A stretch of DNA of 40,536 nt from Streptomyces sp. CC53 (GTDB lineage Bacteria; Actinomycetota; Actinomycetes; Streptomycetales; Streptomycetaceae), in assembly GCF_001865245.1 (NCBI RefSeq), contig NZ_MKXB01000055.1, positions 14,120 through 54,655 on the forward strand. The letters run 5' to 3'. The notes under the pieces are model-generated. The model did no database searches and had not been told where the DNA came from. It saw only the letters and a list, made by a program, of their open reading frames with translations. A program made the translations under genes and the position numbers. This document shows, piece after piece, positions 1 to 7,628 of this stretch (the first letter of the stretch is position 1; the number at the start of each line of letters is the position of its first letter).

Positions 1-173
1 TCGACGGCGGCGGGGAAGACCTCGTGGCGGTGGCCGGCGGGGGAGGTGTGGGCGCGCAGGGCGTCGGCCCAGTGCTCGGCCTGTGTCATGTCCCAGCGGC
101 CGGGTTGCCAGCCGGCTTCGCGGAGGGCGGCGTCGACGGAGACGGGGAAGCGGGTGGTGTTGAGGTCGGGCAT
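1..173 (-). CDS. SUKH-3-like immunity-family protein (5' part only, runs off window)
   Basis: Only the first 57 codons are in the window; the rest lies beyond position 1. The protein starts MPDLNTTRFPVSVDAALREA and continues with GWQPGR and a WADALR segment. This N-terminal pattern is typical of actinobacterial SUKH-3 proteins, a branch of the SUKH superfamily whose members are often immunity proteins against polymorphic toxins. The ATG at 173 lies 12 bases past the stop of the deaminase-like gene upstream, so the two are almost certainly one transcript. The pairing of a deaminase fold with a SUKH protein supports the family call. The SUKH core itself cannot be seen here, so assignment rests on the N-terminus and context. 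Confidence 0.7.
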   Translation of the reverse strand, partial: MPDLNTTRFPVSVDAALREAGWQPGRWDMTQAEHWADALRAHTSPAGHRHEVFPAAV

Positions 174-185
174 GGCGGGGCGGTG

Positions 186-749
186 TCAGCCGTTCGGGTG
201 GGTGGGGTCGACGGGGCGTACGCCGAAGTGGGCGAGGAGGGCGGCGCAGGTGCGGCAGGGCGGGGCGTAGCTGCCGTGGAGGGGGTCGCCGTCCTCGCGG
301 ATGCGGCGTGCGGTGATCTTGGCGTGCTTGAGGGAGCGGCGTGCTTCGCCGGGTGTGAGGGGTTTCCTGCGGGCGCGTTTGGAGCGGTTGTCCTCGGCGG
401 CGGTGAGGTGCCGGGAGAGGAGGATGGCTTCGGGGCAGCGGCCGGTGAAGCGTTCCCGCTGGCTGGTGGCGAGGGTGTCGAGGAAGTCCTGGACGAGCGG
501 GTGCAGGGTGGGCGGGTGGTTGCCGCGTGCGGCGGTGCAGGTGAGGGTGTGGCCGCGGACGGAGAGGGCGGCGCCGACGGAGGGGAGTATGCCGTCGCGG
601 CGGTGGCGCAGGGTGGGCGCCTGGTCGGGGGTGGTGCTCCACGTGAGGCGCGGGTCGCCGGGTGCGGCGGCCGGGCGTGCGGGGGCGGTGTCCGCGGTGG
701 TGTCCGCGGTGGCGGCCGTGGCGGTCGGTGCTGGTCGCGCGGTGTGCAT
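186..749 (-). CDS. YwqJ-type deaminase-fold protein
   Basis: 187 aa from the ATG at 749. The first ~45 residues are a low-complexity Ala/Pro/Thr segment. The rest carries the deaminase zinc-site signature: C105-P-E107 in GRCPEA, and PPCRTC with C165 and C168. This matches the YwqJ-like branch of the cytidine-deaminase superfamily, known as toxin domains in polymorphic toxin systems and also as stand-alone actinobacterial proteins. No signal peptide or secretion domain is visible, so it is probably cytoplasmic. It is followed after 12 bases by a SUKH-3 gene and is divergent from a SMI1/KNR4 gene. In-frame upstream codons to 980 exist, but they overlap the promoter region of the divergent gene and look non-coding. 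Substrate unknown. Confidence 0.8.
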   Translation of the reverse strand: MHTARPAPTATAATADTTADTAPARPAAAPGDPRLTWSTTPDQAPTLRHRRDGILPSVGAALSVRGHTLTCTAARGNHPPTLHPLVQDFLDTLATSQRERFTGRCPEAILLSRHLTAAEDNRSKRARRKPLTPGEARRSLKHAKITARRIREDGDPLHGSYAPPCRTCAALLAHFGVRPVDPTHPNG

Positions 750-872
750 GGTGCGTGGTGATCCCCTCTGTGCAATCCCCCGAGTTGCCTGGACAGCCTG
801 CCAAATGCGGTGACGTGTTGGGAAACGCGGTGGCGGTTTCGTGGCACGGGTGTGTCGGAAGGTCGTCGATAC

Positions 873-898
873 GTCACCTGGGGGTGACGGTTGGTCAC
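873..898. promoter_or_regulatory. Nested inverted repeats, candidate operator
   Basis: GTCACC (873-878) and GGTGAC (883-888) form a perfect inverted repeat with a 4-base spacer. GTGAC (884-888) and GTCAC (894-898) form a second one with a 5-base spacer. The site lies in the 229-base divergent gap between the deaminase and SMI1/KNR4 genes, just upstream of the rightward promoter. It could bind a dimeric regulator; none is encoded nearby. Confidence 0.4.
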
Positions 899-914
899 GG
901 TGTCGGAGGCGGGG

Positions 915-942
915 TTGGCTGCGTCGGGGCACGGCATAGGCT
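915..942 (+). promoter_or_regulatory. Promoter for the SMI1/KNR4-SUKH-4 operon
   Basis: TTGGCT (915-920) and TAGGCT (937-942) are separated by 16 bases and resemble a housekeeping sigma promoter. The predicted transcript would start near 949, about 30 bases before the ATG at 979. Confidence 0.5.
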
Positions 943-978
943 GTGCGGAACCAGCCAGAGCAGCAGGGGGCTACCGCC

Positions 979-1965
979 ATGACGACAGGTCGGCTCGGGA
1001 ACCAGGCCGCGCCGCCGAACGCGGCTTATGCCGGGCAGGTCGTGCACTTCCCGGATCCGGTGCGGGCCGCTCGCCACCCGGGGGGTGTGCGGGTGGACGC
1101 GGACGGCTACCCGGACTTCTCGCCGTACGCGCGGGCGGCGGCGGAGATCGCGGAGCCGCCGGAGGGTTTCGGGGTGGACGAGCTGCGGTTGACGGACTAC
1201 GTGTCGGCGAACGCCGCGCTGCACGCTTCGGGGCATCCGCTGTGGGACACGGTGGCGCCGGTGGCGACGCCGCACGGGTGGACGTGGCACCACGTGTCGG
1301 GGTCGCGCCGGCTGGAGCTGGTGCCGGTGGAGGTGAAGGCGCTGCTGCGGCACCACGGGGGGCTGGCGACGGCGCCGGTGGACCACGGCAAGCGGGGGAC
1401 GCGCCCGCTGCAGGAGACGCGTCCGGCGCACGTGGCGGTGCCGAAGAGCGGTGTGGCGGTGTCCGAGTCGCAGGTCCAGGGGGTCGAGGAGGACCTGGGG
1501 TTCCGGCTGCCGGGGGCGTACCGGTCGTTCCTGAAGGCGGCCGGGGGCTGTGCGCCGGTGGGGGTGGCGTTGGACGCGGAGCTGGGGCTGCTGGTGGACC
1601 AGCCGTTCTTCACGGTGCGGGACGAGGCGGCGGTCAACGACCTGGTGTATGCGAACAAGTGCCTGCGGGACCACCTGACGAAGGACTACCTCGGGGTGGG
1701 GTTCGTGCAGGGTGGTCTGCTGGCGGTGAAGGTGCGGGGGGCCGGTGCGGGTTCGGTGTGGTTCTGCCCGTACGACGACGCGCGGGACGGGGACGGTTCG
1801 GTGCTTGAGGAACGGATGGAGCGGTTGTTGCTGCCGTGCGGGGATGACTTCGACGCGTTCCTGGAGCGTCTGGCGGGAAGTCCGCCGGAGTTGGAGACGG
1901 TGGCGAACCTGATGGTGGACGGCGGTTTCGCGCGGGTGGTTCCGGTCGTGGCGGGCGAGGGGTGA
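979..1965 (+). CDS. SMI1/KNR4 (SUKH) family protein
   Basis: 328 aa from the ATG at 979, which has an AGCAGGGGG ribosome site 8-10 bases upstream; an in-frame ATG at 943 lacks one. The second half carries a SMI1/KNR4 domain from about residue 160, recognisable from EDLGFRLPGAYRSFLKAAGG, a helix and loop typical of SUKH proteins, and a later YLGVGFVQGGLLAVKV strand region. SUKH proteins are usually immunity or scaffold proteins. The next gene, an Imm35-deaminase-SUKH-4 fusion, starts 10 bases after the stop, so the two form an operon. No signal peptide or membrane segment is seen. Partner and target cannot be told from sequence. Confidence 0.85.
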   Translation: MTTGRLGNQAAPPNAAYAGQVVHFPDPVRAARHPGGVRVDADGYPDFSPYARAAAEIAEPPEGFGVDELRLTDYVSANAALHASGHPLWDTVAPVATPHGWTWHHVSGSRRLELVPVEVKALLRHHGGLATAPVDHGKRGTRPLQETRPAHVAVPKSGVAVSESQVQGVEEDLGFRLPGAYRSFLKAAGGCAPVGVALDAELGLLVDQPFFTVRDEAAVNDLVYANKCLRDHLTKDYLGVGFVQGGLLAVKVRGAGAGSVWFCPYDDARDGDGSVLEERMERLLLPCGDDFDAFLERLAGSPPELETVANLMVDGGFARVVPVVAGEG

Positions 1966-1975
1966 GGACGGTCCG

Positions 1976-4564
1976 ATGGTGACGTTCGCGCAGGCGCAGG
2001 AGCGCGCCGAGGAGTGGGTCAACGGCGATGTGCCGGCGTACCAGCACCGGGAGGTGCGGGTGCGGGAGTTCGGTTCCGGGTTCGTGGTGTGGGCGGAGGA
2101 CCGCCCGGAGGGCCCGGTGTCGGACGGCGGCCGGCAGCGGCTGGTGATCGCCCGGGACAGCGGGGAGGTGACACTGTGGCCGGGGCTGCCGGTGGGTGAG
2201 GTGATCCGCCGGTACGAGGAGGAGTACGGGGCGGTGGCGCAGGTGCCTGCGGAGCCGGTGCGGTCGCCGGAGCGGATCGACCTGAACCAGACGTCGTTCC
2301 TGTTGACGCCGCCGGAGTGGTTGCAGGAGGCGGCGGACCGGATGGGTGTCCCGGACCGGCGGGAGGATGCCGCGTCCGCCGGACCGGTGGCTTCCGCGGC
2401 GTCTGGGGGCGAGCCGGGCGGGGAGCCGGGGCCGGCGGTGTCCGGCGGGGGCATGCCGGGTGGCGAGGGGGCGGTCCGGGACGCGGAGGCCGCCGCGGTC
2501 ACCCGTGCGGACGGCGGTACCGGCGCGGTCGAGGACGCGCGGCCGGACACCGGCACCGGCCCGGACACCGGCGCCGGCCAGGGGTCGCGCGGCGACGCGG
2601 GCTCCGGCGCGGGCACGAGCGGTGACACGGGTGCCGGCAGGGGCGGGGGCGCGGCTCCGGGCCCGGGCAGTGACTCCGGTACCGGCTCGGGCACGGGACC
2701 GGTTACGGCTCCGGGCACGGGCGGGGGTTCCTTCACGGACACGGGTTCGCTGTGGACCGATGTGAACGCGTCCGGTGGGGAAGGCGGTTCGGTGCCGCTG
2801 CCCGCGACGGTGTTCGCGCCGCCGCTGTCCGGTTCGGACGAGGACGACACTCCGCCGCCGTCCGTGCCCGCGGACGCTCCGACGGCGCTGATGAAGGGTG
2901 GTAGTAGCCTGCCCCGCACGACGGTGGGTCCGGCGCTGGACCCGGACGCGGGGCGGCCCGCGGAGGCGCCCGGCGGGGGCCCGACGCCGCCGCCCGGTGC
3001 GCCCGGTGCGCCGGGGGCGGGTCCGGCGGCGTCGGGTCCGGGTGCTCCGGGCGCGCCGGCCGGCGGGTACGTGCCGACGCAGCTGGTGGCGGCGCTGAGC
3101 CCGGACGCGCCGAAGCCCGGCACGCCCGCGGCGGGTACGGCCACCCCGGCTCCCGGGGGCCCGCCCGCGCCTCCCGGTCCTCCTGGTCCGCCGCCCGCGC
3201 CGGGGGCGACGCCTCCGCCGGGGGCGCCGGTGGACCAGGCGCCGACGATGCTGGCCCGACCGGTCGCGGGGGCGACGCCGCCCCCGGGGCGCCCCGCGCC
3301 TCCCGGGCCGCCGGCACCTCCCGGTCCTCCCGGTCCGCCGCCCGCGCCGGGGGCGACGCCTCCGCCGGGCGCCGGTTCCGGCGCGCACGCGGCGGCGACG
3401 ATGCTGGCCCACCCTGGGCCCGGTGGTCCTCCCGCGCCTCCGGGGCCGCCCGGTGCGCCGGGCACGCCTCCGGGCGGGGTGCACGCGGCGGCGACGATGC
3501 TGGCCCACCCCGGCCCCGGCGGCCCGCCGGCGCCTCCCGGTCCGGTGCCGGCGGCGCCCTCGTACGGCTACCCGCAGCAGCCCTCGGGCCTGCCGACCGT
3601 GGGTCCCGGCTACCAGGTGGTGGTGCGCTACCGCGCCCCCGACGGCTCCGAGGCGCAGATCATCCGCAGGTCGGCGCCGGGCGTGCCGCATCCGGAGTGG
3701 CAGATCCTGCACGAGCTGCGGGCCATGAACGTCCCGCCGCAGCAGGTGCTGGAGCTGCACACGGAGCTGGCGAGCTGCGAGCTGCCCGGCGGGTACTGCG
3801 CCCGCATGATCGGGGAGACGTGGCCGCAGGCCCGGATCACGTCGATCGCCTCGTACGGCAGGGACCACGCGAGCCGCCGGCAGGGCATGGCGCAACTGCT
3901 GGCCCACCAGGGCGAGCTGCACCAGGTCGCGGACGGCCCGGCCCGCCCGGCGCCCGTGCGGGCCCCGCTGCCGCAGGTGCAGCCGGCGCCTCCGCTGCCC
4001 CCGGAGGGCGTCGCGCAGGAGCTCGCGGCGGCGTTCGGGCCGCACGGCATCTGCCGGTTCGACCAGCGGGCGGTGTCCCGGCAGGGCGTGCCGGACCTGG
4101 TGGCGCGCACCCTGGTGTGGGCGGGCCTCCCGGCGGACTTCGGCCCGTTCTTCTGGGCGCAGCCGGCCCAGCCGGTGGTGCCGACGCTGGCGGAGCTGGC
4201 GGCGCAGCGCGGCGTGCAGCCGGCGCCGGACGCGGGTTCGTACCTGGTAGTCGGCTCGGACTTCGGGCGTGCGGTGTGCGTGCAGTACGGGACGGCGCAC
4301 ATCGTCGCCGTGCCGGTGGAGGCGGGCCCGGGCGGCCGGTCGGTGGCGCCGCAGTTCGTGAACTCCGGGCTGCCCGAGTTCACGCGGTGCATGGCGCTGC
4401 TGGGCCGCATGTGGCGGCTGCGGTACGGGCTGACGCCGGAGCAGGCGGGCCGCTGGACGGTCGACTTCCAGGCCCAGCTGGCGATGCTGGACCCGGCGGC
4501 GCTGTCGTCGCCGGAGAGCTGGTGGTCGGTCCTGCTGGAGCAGATGTGGGACGGGCTGCTGTGA
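1976..4564 (+). CDS. Imm35 / deaminase / SUKH-4 fusion protein with PPG-rich linker
   Basis: 862 aa. Domains seen in order: residues ~1-85 resemble immunity protein 35 (MVTFAQAQERAEEWVNGD); ~125-540 is a disordered linker, first Gly/Thr/Asp-rich, then Pro-Gly-rich with repeated GGPPAPPGPPG units and three copies of a DxAPTM or HAAATMLAHP motif; ~546-650 is a deaminase-like domain with H572-P-E574 and C601-x6-C608 (SCELPGGYC), as in XOO_2897-like nucleotide deaminases; ~665-862 is a SUKH-4 domain ending WWSVLLEQMWDGLL. The protein therefore joins a toxin-type enzyme fold to two immunity-type folds. It follows the SMI1/KNR4 gene by 10 bases. The ATG at 1976 fits the Imm35 N-terminus. The deaminase subtype is tentative; the architecture is clear. 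Confidence 0.85.
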   Translation: MVTFAQAQERAEEWVNGDVPAYQHREVRVREFGSGFVVWAEDRPEGPVSDGGRQRLVIARDSGEVTLWPGLPVGEVIRRYEEEYGAVAQVPAEPVRSPERIDLNQTSFLLTPPEWLQEAADRMGVPDRREDAASAGPVASAASGGEPGGEPGPAVSGGGMPGGEGAVRDAEAAAVTRADGGTGAVEDARPDTGTGPDTGAGQGSRGDAGSGAGTSGDTGAGRGGGAAPGPGSDSGTGSGTGPVTAPGTGGGSFTDTGSLWTDVNASGGEGGSVPLPATVFAPPLSGSDEDDTPPPSVPADAPTALMKGGSSLPRTTVGPALDPDAGRPAEAPGGGPTPPPGAPGAPGAGPAASGPGAPGAPAGGYVPTQLVAALSPDAPKPGTPAAGTATPAPGGPPAPPGPPGPPPAPGATPPPGAPVDQAPTMLARPVAGATPPPGRPAPPGPPAPPGPPGPPPAPGATPPPGAGSGAHAAATMLAHPGPGGPPAPPGPPGAPGTPPGGVHAAATMLAHPGPGGPPAPPGPVPAAPSYGYPQQPSGLPTVGPGYQVVVRYRAPDGSEAQIIRRSAPGVPHPEWQILHELRAMNVPPQQVLELHTELASCELPGGYCARMIGETWPQARITSIASYGRDHASRRQGMAQLLAHQGELHQVADGPARPAPVRAPLPQVQPAPPLPPEGVAQELAAAFGPHGICRFDQRAVSRQGVPDLVARTLVWAGLPADFGPFFWAQPAQPVVPTLAELAAQRGVQPAPDAGSYLVVGSDFGRAVCVQYGTAHIVAVPVEAGPGGRSVAPQFVNSGLPEFTRCMALLGRMWRLRYGLTPEQAGRWTVDFQAQLAMLDPAALSSPESWWSVLLEQMWDGLL

Positions 4565-4605
4565 TGCGGGCCCGCCTGCCGTAGCGGTGCGGCGGGGCTG
4601 TTGAA

Positions 4606-4646
4606 GGGGCGCGGCGCGGCTGCCGCCGGGAGGGCGGCCGCGCCCC
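4606..4646. terminator. Bidirectional terminator between convergent genes
   Basis: GGGGCGCGGC (4606-4615) pairs perfectly with GCCGCGCCCC (4637-4646) around a 21-base loop. It lies between the converging SUKH-4 fusion gene and the MFS gene. Confidence 0.6.
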
Positions 4647-4725
4647 CTGTCCGTGGGGCGGGCCCCTCATCCTGACCAGCGGGCCCCGCCCCGGTCCGCG
4701 CCGCTCTCCGGCAGGGGCCCGCGGG

Positions 4726-6510
4726 TCACGGGCCGGGGGCGTCGTCGTCCGCGAGCACCGGGAAGCGGCGCGGGGCGACCAGGAGCAGGGCCAGCACGGC
4801 GAGGGCCGCCGCGGCGGCCGCGCCGAGGTGCACGTGGTCGACCGCCGCGTCGACGGCGCGGCGCACGGGCTCCGGCGGCGGTGCGGCGCCCGGGGGGTCG
4901 AGGGCGTGGGCCACCGCGTCCAGGTCGCCGCCGGCCGGGCCGAGGCGGGCGGTGAGGACGGCGTTCGCGACGGCGCCGAACAGGGCCGCGCCGAGGCTCT
5001 GCCCGATCTGGCGGCAGAAGAGCACGGAGGCCGTCGCCGTGCCGCGCTCCGCCCACGGCACCGTCGCCTGCACGCCCACGATGAGCGGGAGCTGGAACAG
5101 GCCGAGGGCCGCGCCCAGCGCCAGCATCAGCAGGGCGGGTTGCCACGCCGCGCCGGGGTACGGCAGGAGCGGGAAGGCCAGCAGGACCAGCAGGGCGCCG
5201 GTCATGCCGATGACGGCCGACTGGCGGAAGCCGACCCTGCGGTACACGTGGTGCGACAGGGACGCGCTGACGGGCCAGCTCAGGGTCATCACGGACAGGA
5301 CGAAACCCGCCGCGACGGGGCCGAGGCCGAGGACCGTCTGCGCGTACGTCGGCAGGAACACCGCCGGGGCGACCATCAGCAGGCCCAGTGCCCCGAGGGC
5401 CAGGTTCACCGCCGCGATCGTGGGGCGGCGCCACACCCAGCCGGGCACGATCGGGGCGCGCGCCCGGCGTTCCACGGCGACGGTCGCCGCGACCAGGGTG
5501 AGGCCGCCGCCCAGCAGGGCCAGCGACGGCGGCGACAGCCACGGCCACGCCACGCCGCCCTGCACGAGGGCGGCCAGCAGCAGCGTGCCCGAGCCGAGCA
5601 GCAGCAGCGCGCCGGGCCAGTCCACGGGCAGGCGTTCCGCGGGGCGGGGCCGCGCCGGCTCGACGAGGTACCGGGCGGTCAGCCACAGGGCGAGGCCGCC
5701 GAGGGGCAGGTTCACCAGGAAGATCCAGCGCCAGTCCGCGTACGCCGCCAGCAGCCCGCCCACCGCGGGCCCGGCGACCGCCGACACCGCCCACACCGTG
5801 GACAGCCGGGCCTGGATCCTCGGGCGCTCTTCCAGCGGGTACAGGTCGGCGGCGATCGTCTGCACGGTGCCCTGGAGGGCCCCGCCGCCGAGGCCCTGCA
5901 CCACCCGGAACGCGATCAGCGACGCCATGCTCCAGGCCGCGCCGCACAGCAGCGAGCCCGCCACGAACAGCGCGATGCCGCCGACGAGGACGGGCTTGCG
6001 GCCGTAGGTGTCCGAGAGCCGGCCGTACACGGGCAGGGTGACCGTCACGGCGAGCAGGTAGCCGGAGAACAGCCAGGAGAAGACGGAGAAGCCGCCGAGG
6101 TCGCCGACGATCTGCGGGACCGCCGTCGCGAGTACGGTGCCGTCGAGCGCGGCCAGTGCCATCGCCAGCATCAGCGCCGCGACCACCGGCCCCCGGCGGG
6201 GCCCCGCGGCCGGCGCGGCCGCGCCCGCGTCCCCCGGCCCGGCAGCCCGCCCCGGGTCTGCGGCCTCTGCGCGCCGGTGTGCCGCCGGGTGTCCCGTGGC
6301 CGTTCCGGGTGCGGGTGCGGGTGCGGGTGCGGGTGCCGCCGCCCGGCCATCGGCAGCTGTGCCGGTGTGCTCGGGCCCCGCCCTACGGTCCGGTCGTGTC
6401 CCGTGGGCGCCGCCGTGCCGCGGCGCCCCGTCCGGGGCGGTTCCCCCCGCGTCGTCGCGCCCCGCCGCCCGCTCCGGGCCCGTTCTCCCCGCGTCCTCGT
6501 GCGCCGCCAC
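4726..6510 (-). CDS. MFS multidrug exporter, DHA2 (EmrB/QacA-like) family
   Basis: 594 aa as drawn. From about residue 107 the protein has the 14-helix layout of DHA2 drug:proton antiporters: ALDGTVLATAVPQIVGDLGG in helix 1, the motif A loop GRLSDTYGRKPVLVGG, and a motif C version GPAVGGLLAA. It should export a drug-like or toxic compound across the cytoplasmic membrane; the substrate is unknown. The first ~105 residues are Ala/Pro/Gly/His-rich with a PAPAPAPAP run and look unlike a transporter, so the real start may be an internal GTG shortly before helix 1. The next internal ATG would cut into helix 1. It is divergent from the ABC exporter operon, with a shared 329-base control region, and ends at a shared terminator. 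Confidence 0.85.
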   Translation of the reverse strand: MAAHEDAGRTGPERAAGRDDAGGTAPDGAPRHGGAHGTRPDRRAGPEHTGTAADGRAAAPAPAPAPAPGTATGHPAAHRRAEAADPGRAAGPGDAGAAAPAAGPRRGPVVAALMLAMALAALDGTVLATAVPQIVGDLGGFSVFSWLFSGYLLAVTVTLPVYGRLSDTYGRKPVLVGGIALFVAGSLLCGAAWSMASLIAFRVVQGLGGGALQGTVQTIAADLYPLEERPRIQARLSTVWAVSAVAGPAVGGLLAAYADWRWIFLVNLPLGGLALWLTARYLVEPARPRPAERLPVDWPGALLLLGSGTLLLAALVQGGVAWPWLSPPSLALLGGGLTLVAATVAVERRARAPIVPGWVWRRPTIAAVNLALGALGLLMVAPAVFLPTYAQTVLGLGPVAAGFVLSVMTLSWPVSASLSHHVYRRVGFRQSAVIGMTGALLVLLAFPLLPYPGAAWQPALLMLALGAALGLFQLPLIVGVQATVPWAERGTATASVLFCRQIGQSLGAALFGAVANAVLTARLGPAGGDLDAVAHALDPPGAAPPPEPVRRAVDAAVDHVHLGAAAAAALAVLALLLVAPRRFPVLADDDAPGP

Positions 6511-6657
6511 CCGGCCCGCCCCTTCGCTCGTCCGCCCCTGCGCCGCGCCCGTGCCCCGGACACCTTCTCATCCGGACCGGCCCGGACCCCTAGGGGGAGC
6601 GCCCCGGGGGGAACCCGGGTGGGGTCGTACCGCCGGAGGACGAGCCGGTGACCTGCC

Positions 6658-6677
6658 TGTCCTTACCTTGTCCTTAC
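6658..6677 (+). promoter_or_regulatory. 11-nt direct repeat, candidate response-regulator box
   Basis: TGTCCTTAC occurs at 6658-6666 and again at 6669-6677, exactly one DNA turn (11 bases) apart. Paired head-to-tail sites at this spacing are typical of OmpR/PhoP-type response regulators. The sequence does not match the PhoP box (GTTCACC) well. It lies 163 bases upstream of the ABC exporter start. Confidence 0.45.
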
Positions 6678-6697
6678 GGAGCCGGAGCCGGACCGCT

Positions 6698-6736
6698 CCG
6701 GAGTCCCGGGGCCCTGCTGCGGGCCCGGGACTCCGG
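6698..6736 (+). promoter_or_regulatory. Strong hairpin in the probable ABC operon leader
   Basis: The arm at 6698-6714 (CCGGAGTCCCGGGGCCC) pairs with 6721-6736 (GGGCCCGGGACTCCGG) with a single bulged G and the loop TGCTGC. It lies between the direct repeat and the ATPase start, about 100 bases before the GTG. It could attenuate transcription or serve as a protein-binding site. No T-run follows. Confidence 0.5.
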
Positions 6737-6839
6737 CTGCGGGCCGCGGGGGTCGGCTCCGGCTCCGGAAGGCCGGCCGGTGTCCGGACACCGACCGGCA
6801 CCTTCCCCGTCGTTCTCATCCATCGCCAGGAGGCACACC

Positions 6840-7628
6840 GTGACCACGGCTGTCACCACTCCCCAGCACGGGGGTACCGGAGGGCGTACGGCCGTCGCCG
6901 CGCGGGCACGGCAGGTCGTCAAGGCGTACGGGTCGGGGGAGACCCGTGTCGTCGCCCTCGACCACGTCGACGTGGACATCGCCCGCGGCCGCTTCACCGC
7001 CATCATGGGCCCGTCCGGGTCCGGCAAGTCCACGCTCACGCACTGCCTCGCCGGGCTCGACACCGTCACCGGCGGGGAGATCCTCCTCGGCGACGTGGAC
7101 ATCACGCGGCTGAACGACAAGAAGCTGACCCGGCTGCGCCGCGACCGGATCGGTTTCGTCTTCCAGGCGTTCAACCTGCTGCCGACGCTCACCGCGATCG
7201 AGAACATCACCCTGCCGATGGACATCGCGGGCCGCAGGCCGGACGGTCCGTGGCTGGACAAGGTGGTCGACACCGTCGGCCTGCGCGACCGGCTCGGCCA
7301 CCGGCCGGCCCAGCTGTCCGGTGGACAGCAGCAGCGGGTCGCCGTCGCCCGGGCCCTCGCCGCCCGGCCCGAGATCATCTTCGGGGACGAGCCGACCGGC
7401 AACCTCGACTCGCGGGCCGGTGCCGAAGTGCTCGGCTTCCTGCGCAGGTCCGTCGACGAGCTGGGGCAGACCATCGTCATGGTCACCCACGACCCCGTCG
7501 CGGCCTCGCACGCCGACCGCGTGCTGTACCTCGCGGACGGGCGCATCGTCGACGAGATGACCGCGCCGACCGCCGAGGCCGTCCTCGACCGGATGAAGGA
7601 CTTCGACGGGCGGGGGCGCACGTCGTGA
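6840..7628 (+). CDS. ABC exporter ATPase (MacB/LolD-like)
   Basis: 262 aa. The GTG at 6840 was chosen because AGGAGG lies just upstream (about 6829-6834) and the N-terminus then fits the family. Motifs are complete: Walker A GPSGSGKST (57-65), the signature LSGGQQQRV from residue 159, Walker B IIFGDEPTG (179-187), and the H-loop in VTHDP. This is the cytoplasmic ATPase that powers the FtsX-type permease encoded next, with which it overlaps by 4 bases (GTGA), so the pair is translationally coupled. Such pairs export peptides, lipids or antibiotics, or sense envelope stress. The upstream 11-nt repeat and leader hairpin suggest induced expression. Substrate unknown. Confidence 0.93.
   Translation: MTTAVTTPQHGGTGGRTAVAARARQVVKAYGSGETRVVALDHVDVDIARGRFTAIMGPSGSGKSTLTHCLAGLDTVTGGEILLGDVDITRLNDKKLTRLRRDRIGFVFQAFNLLPTLTAIENITLPMDIAGRRPDGPWLDKVVDTVGLRDRLGHRPAQLSGGQQQRVAVARALAARPEIIFGDEPTGNLDSRAGAEVLGFLRRSVDELGQTIVMVTHDPVAASHADRVLYLADGRIVDEMTAPTAEAVLDRMKDFDGRGRTS

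Larger units (their letters stand above)
6511..6839. other. Divergent control region between MFS and ABC exporters
   Basis: 329 bases with no gene. It holds an 11-nt-spaced direct repeat and a strong hairpin, listed separately. No convincing -35/-10 pair was found; TTGTCC at 6668-6673 could serve as a -35. Confidence 0.6.

Noticed and set aside
895..4300. Very long open frames on the minus strand across 895-4300 and 6674-14584
   Set aside because: They are mirror frames of well-supported plus-strand genes in GC-rich DNA, with low-complexity Arg/Gly/Pro translations.
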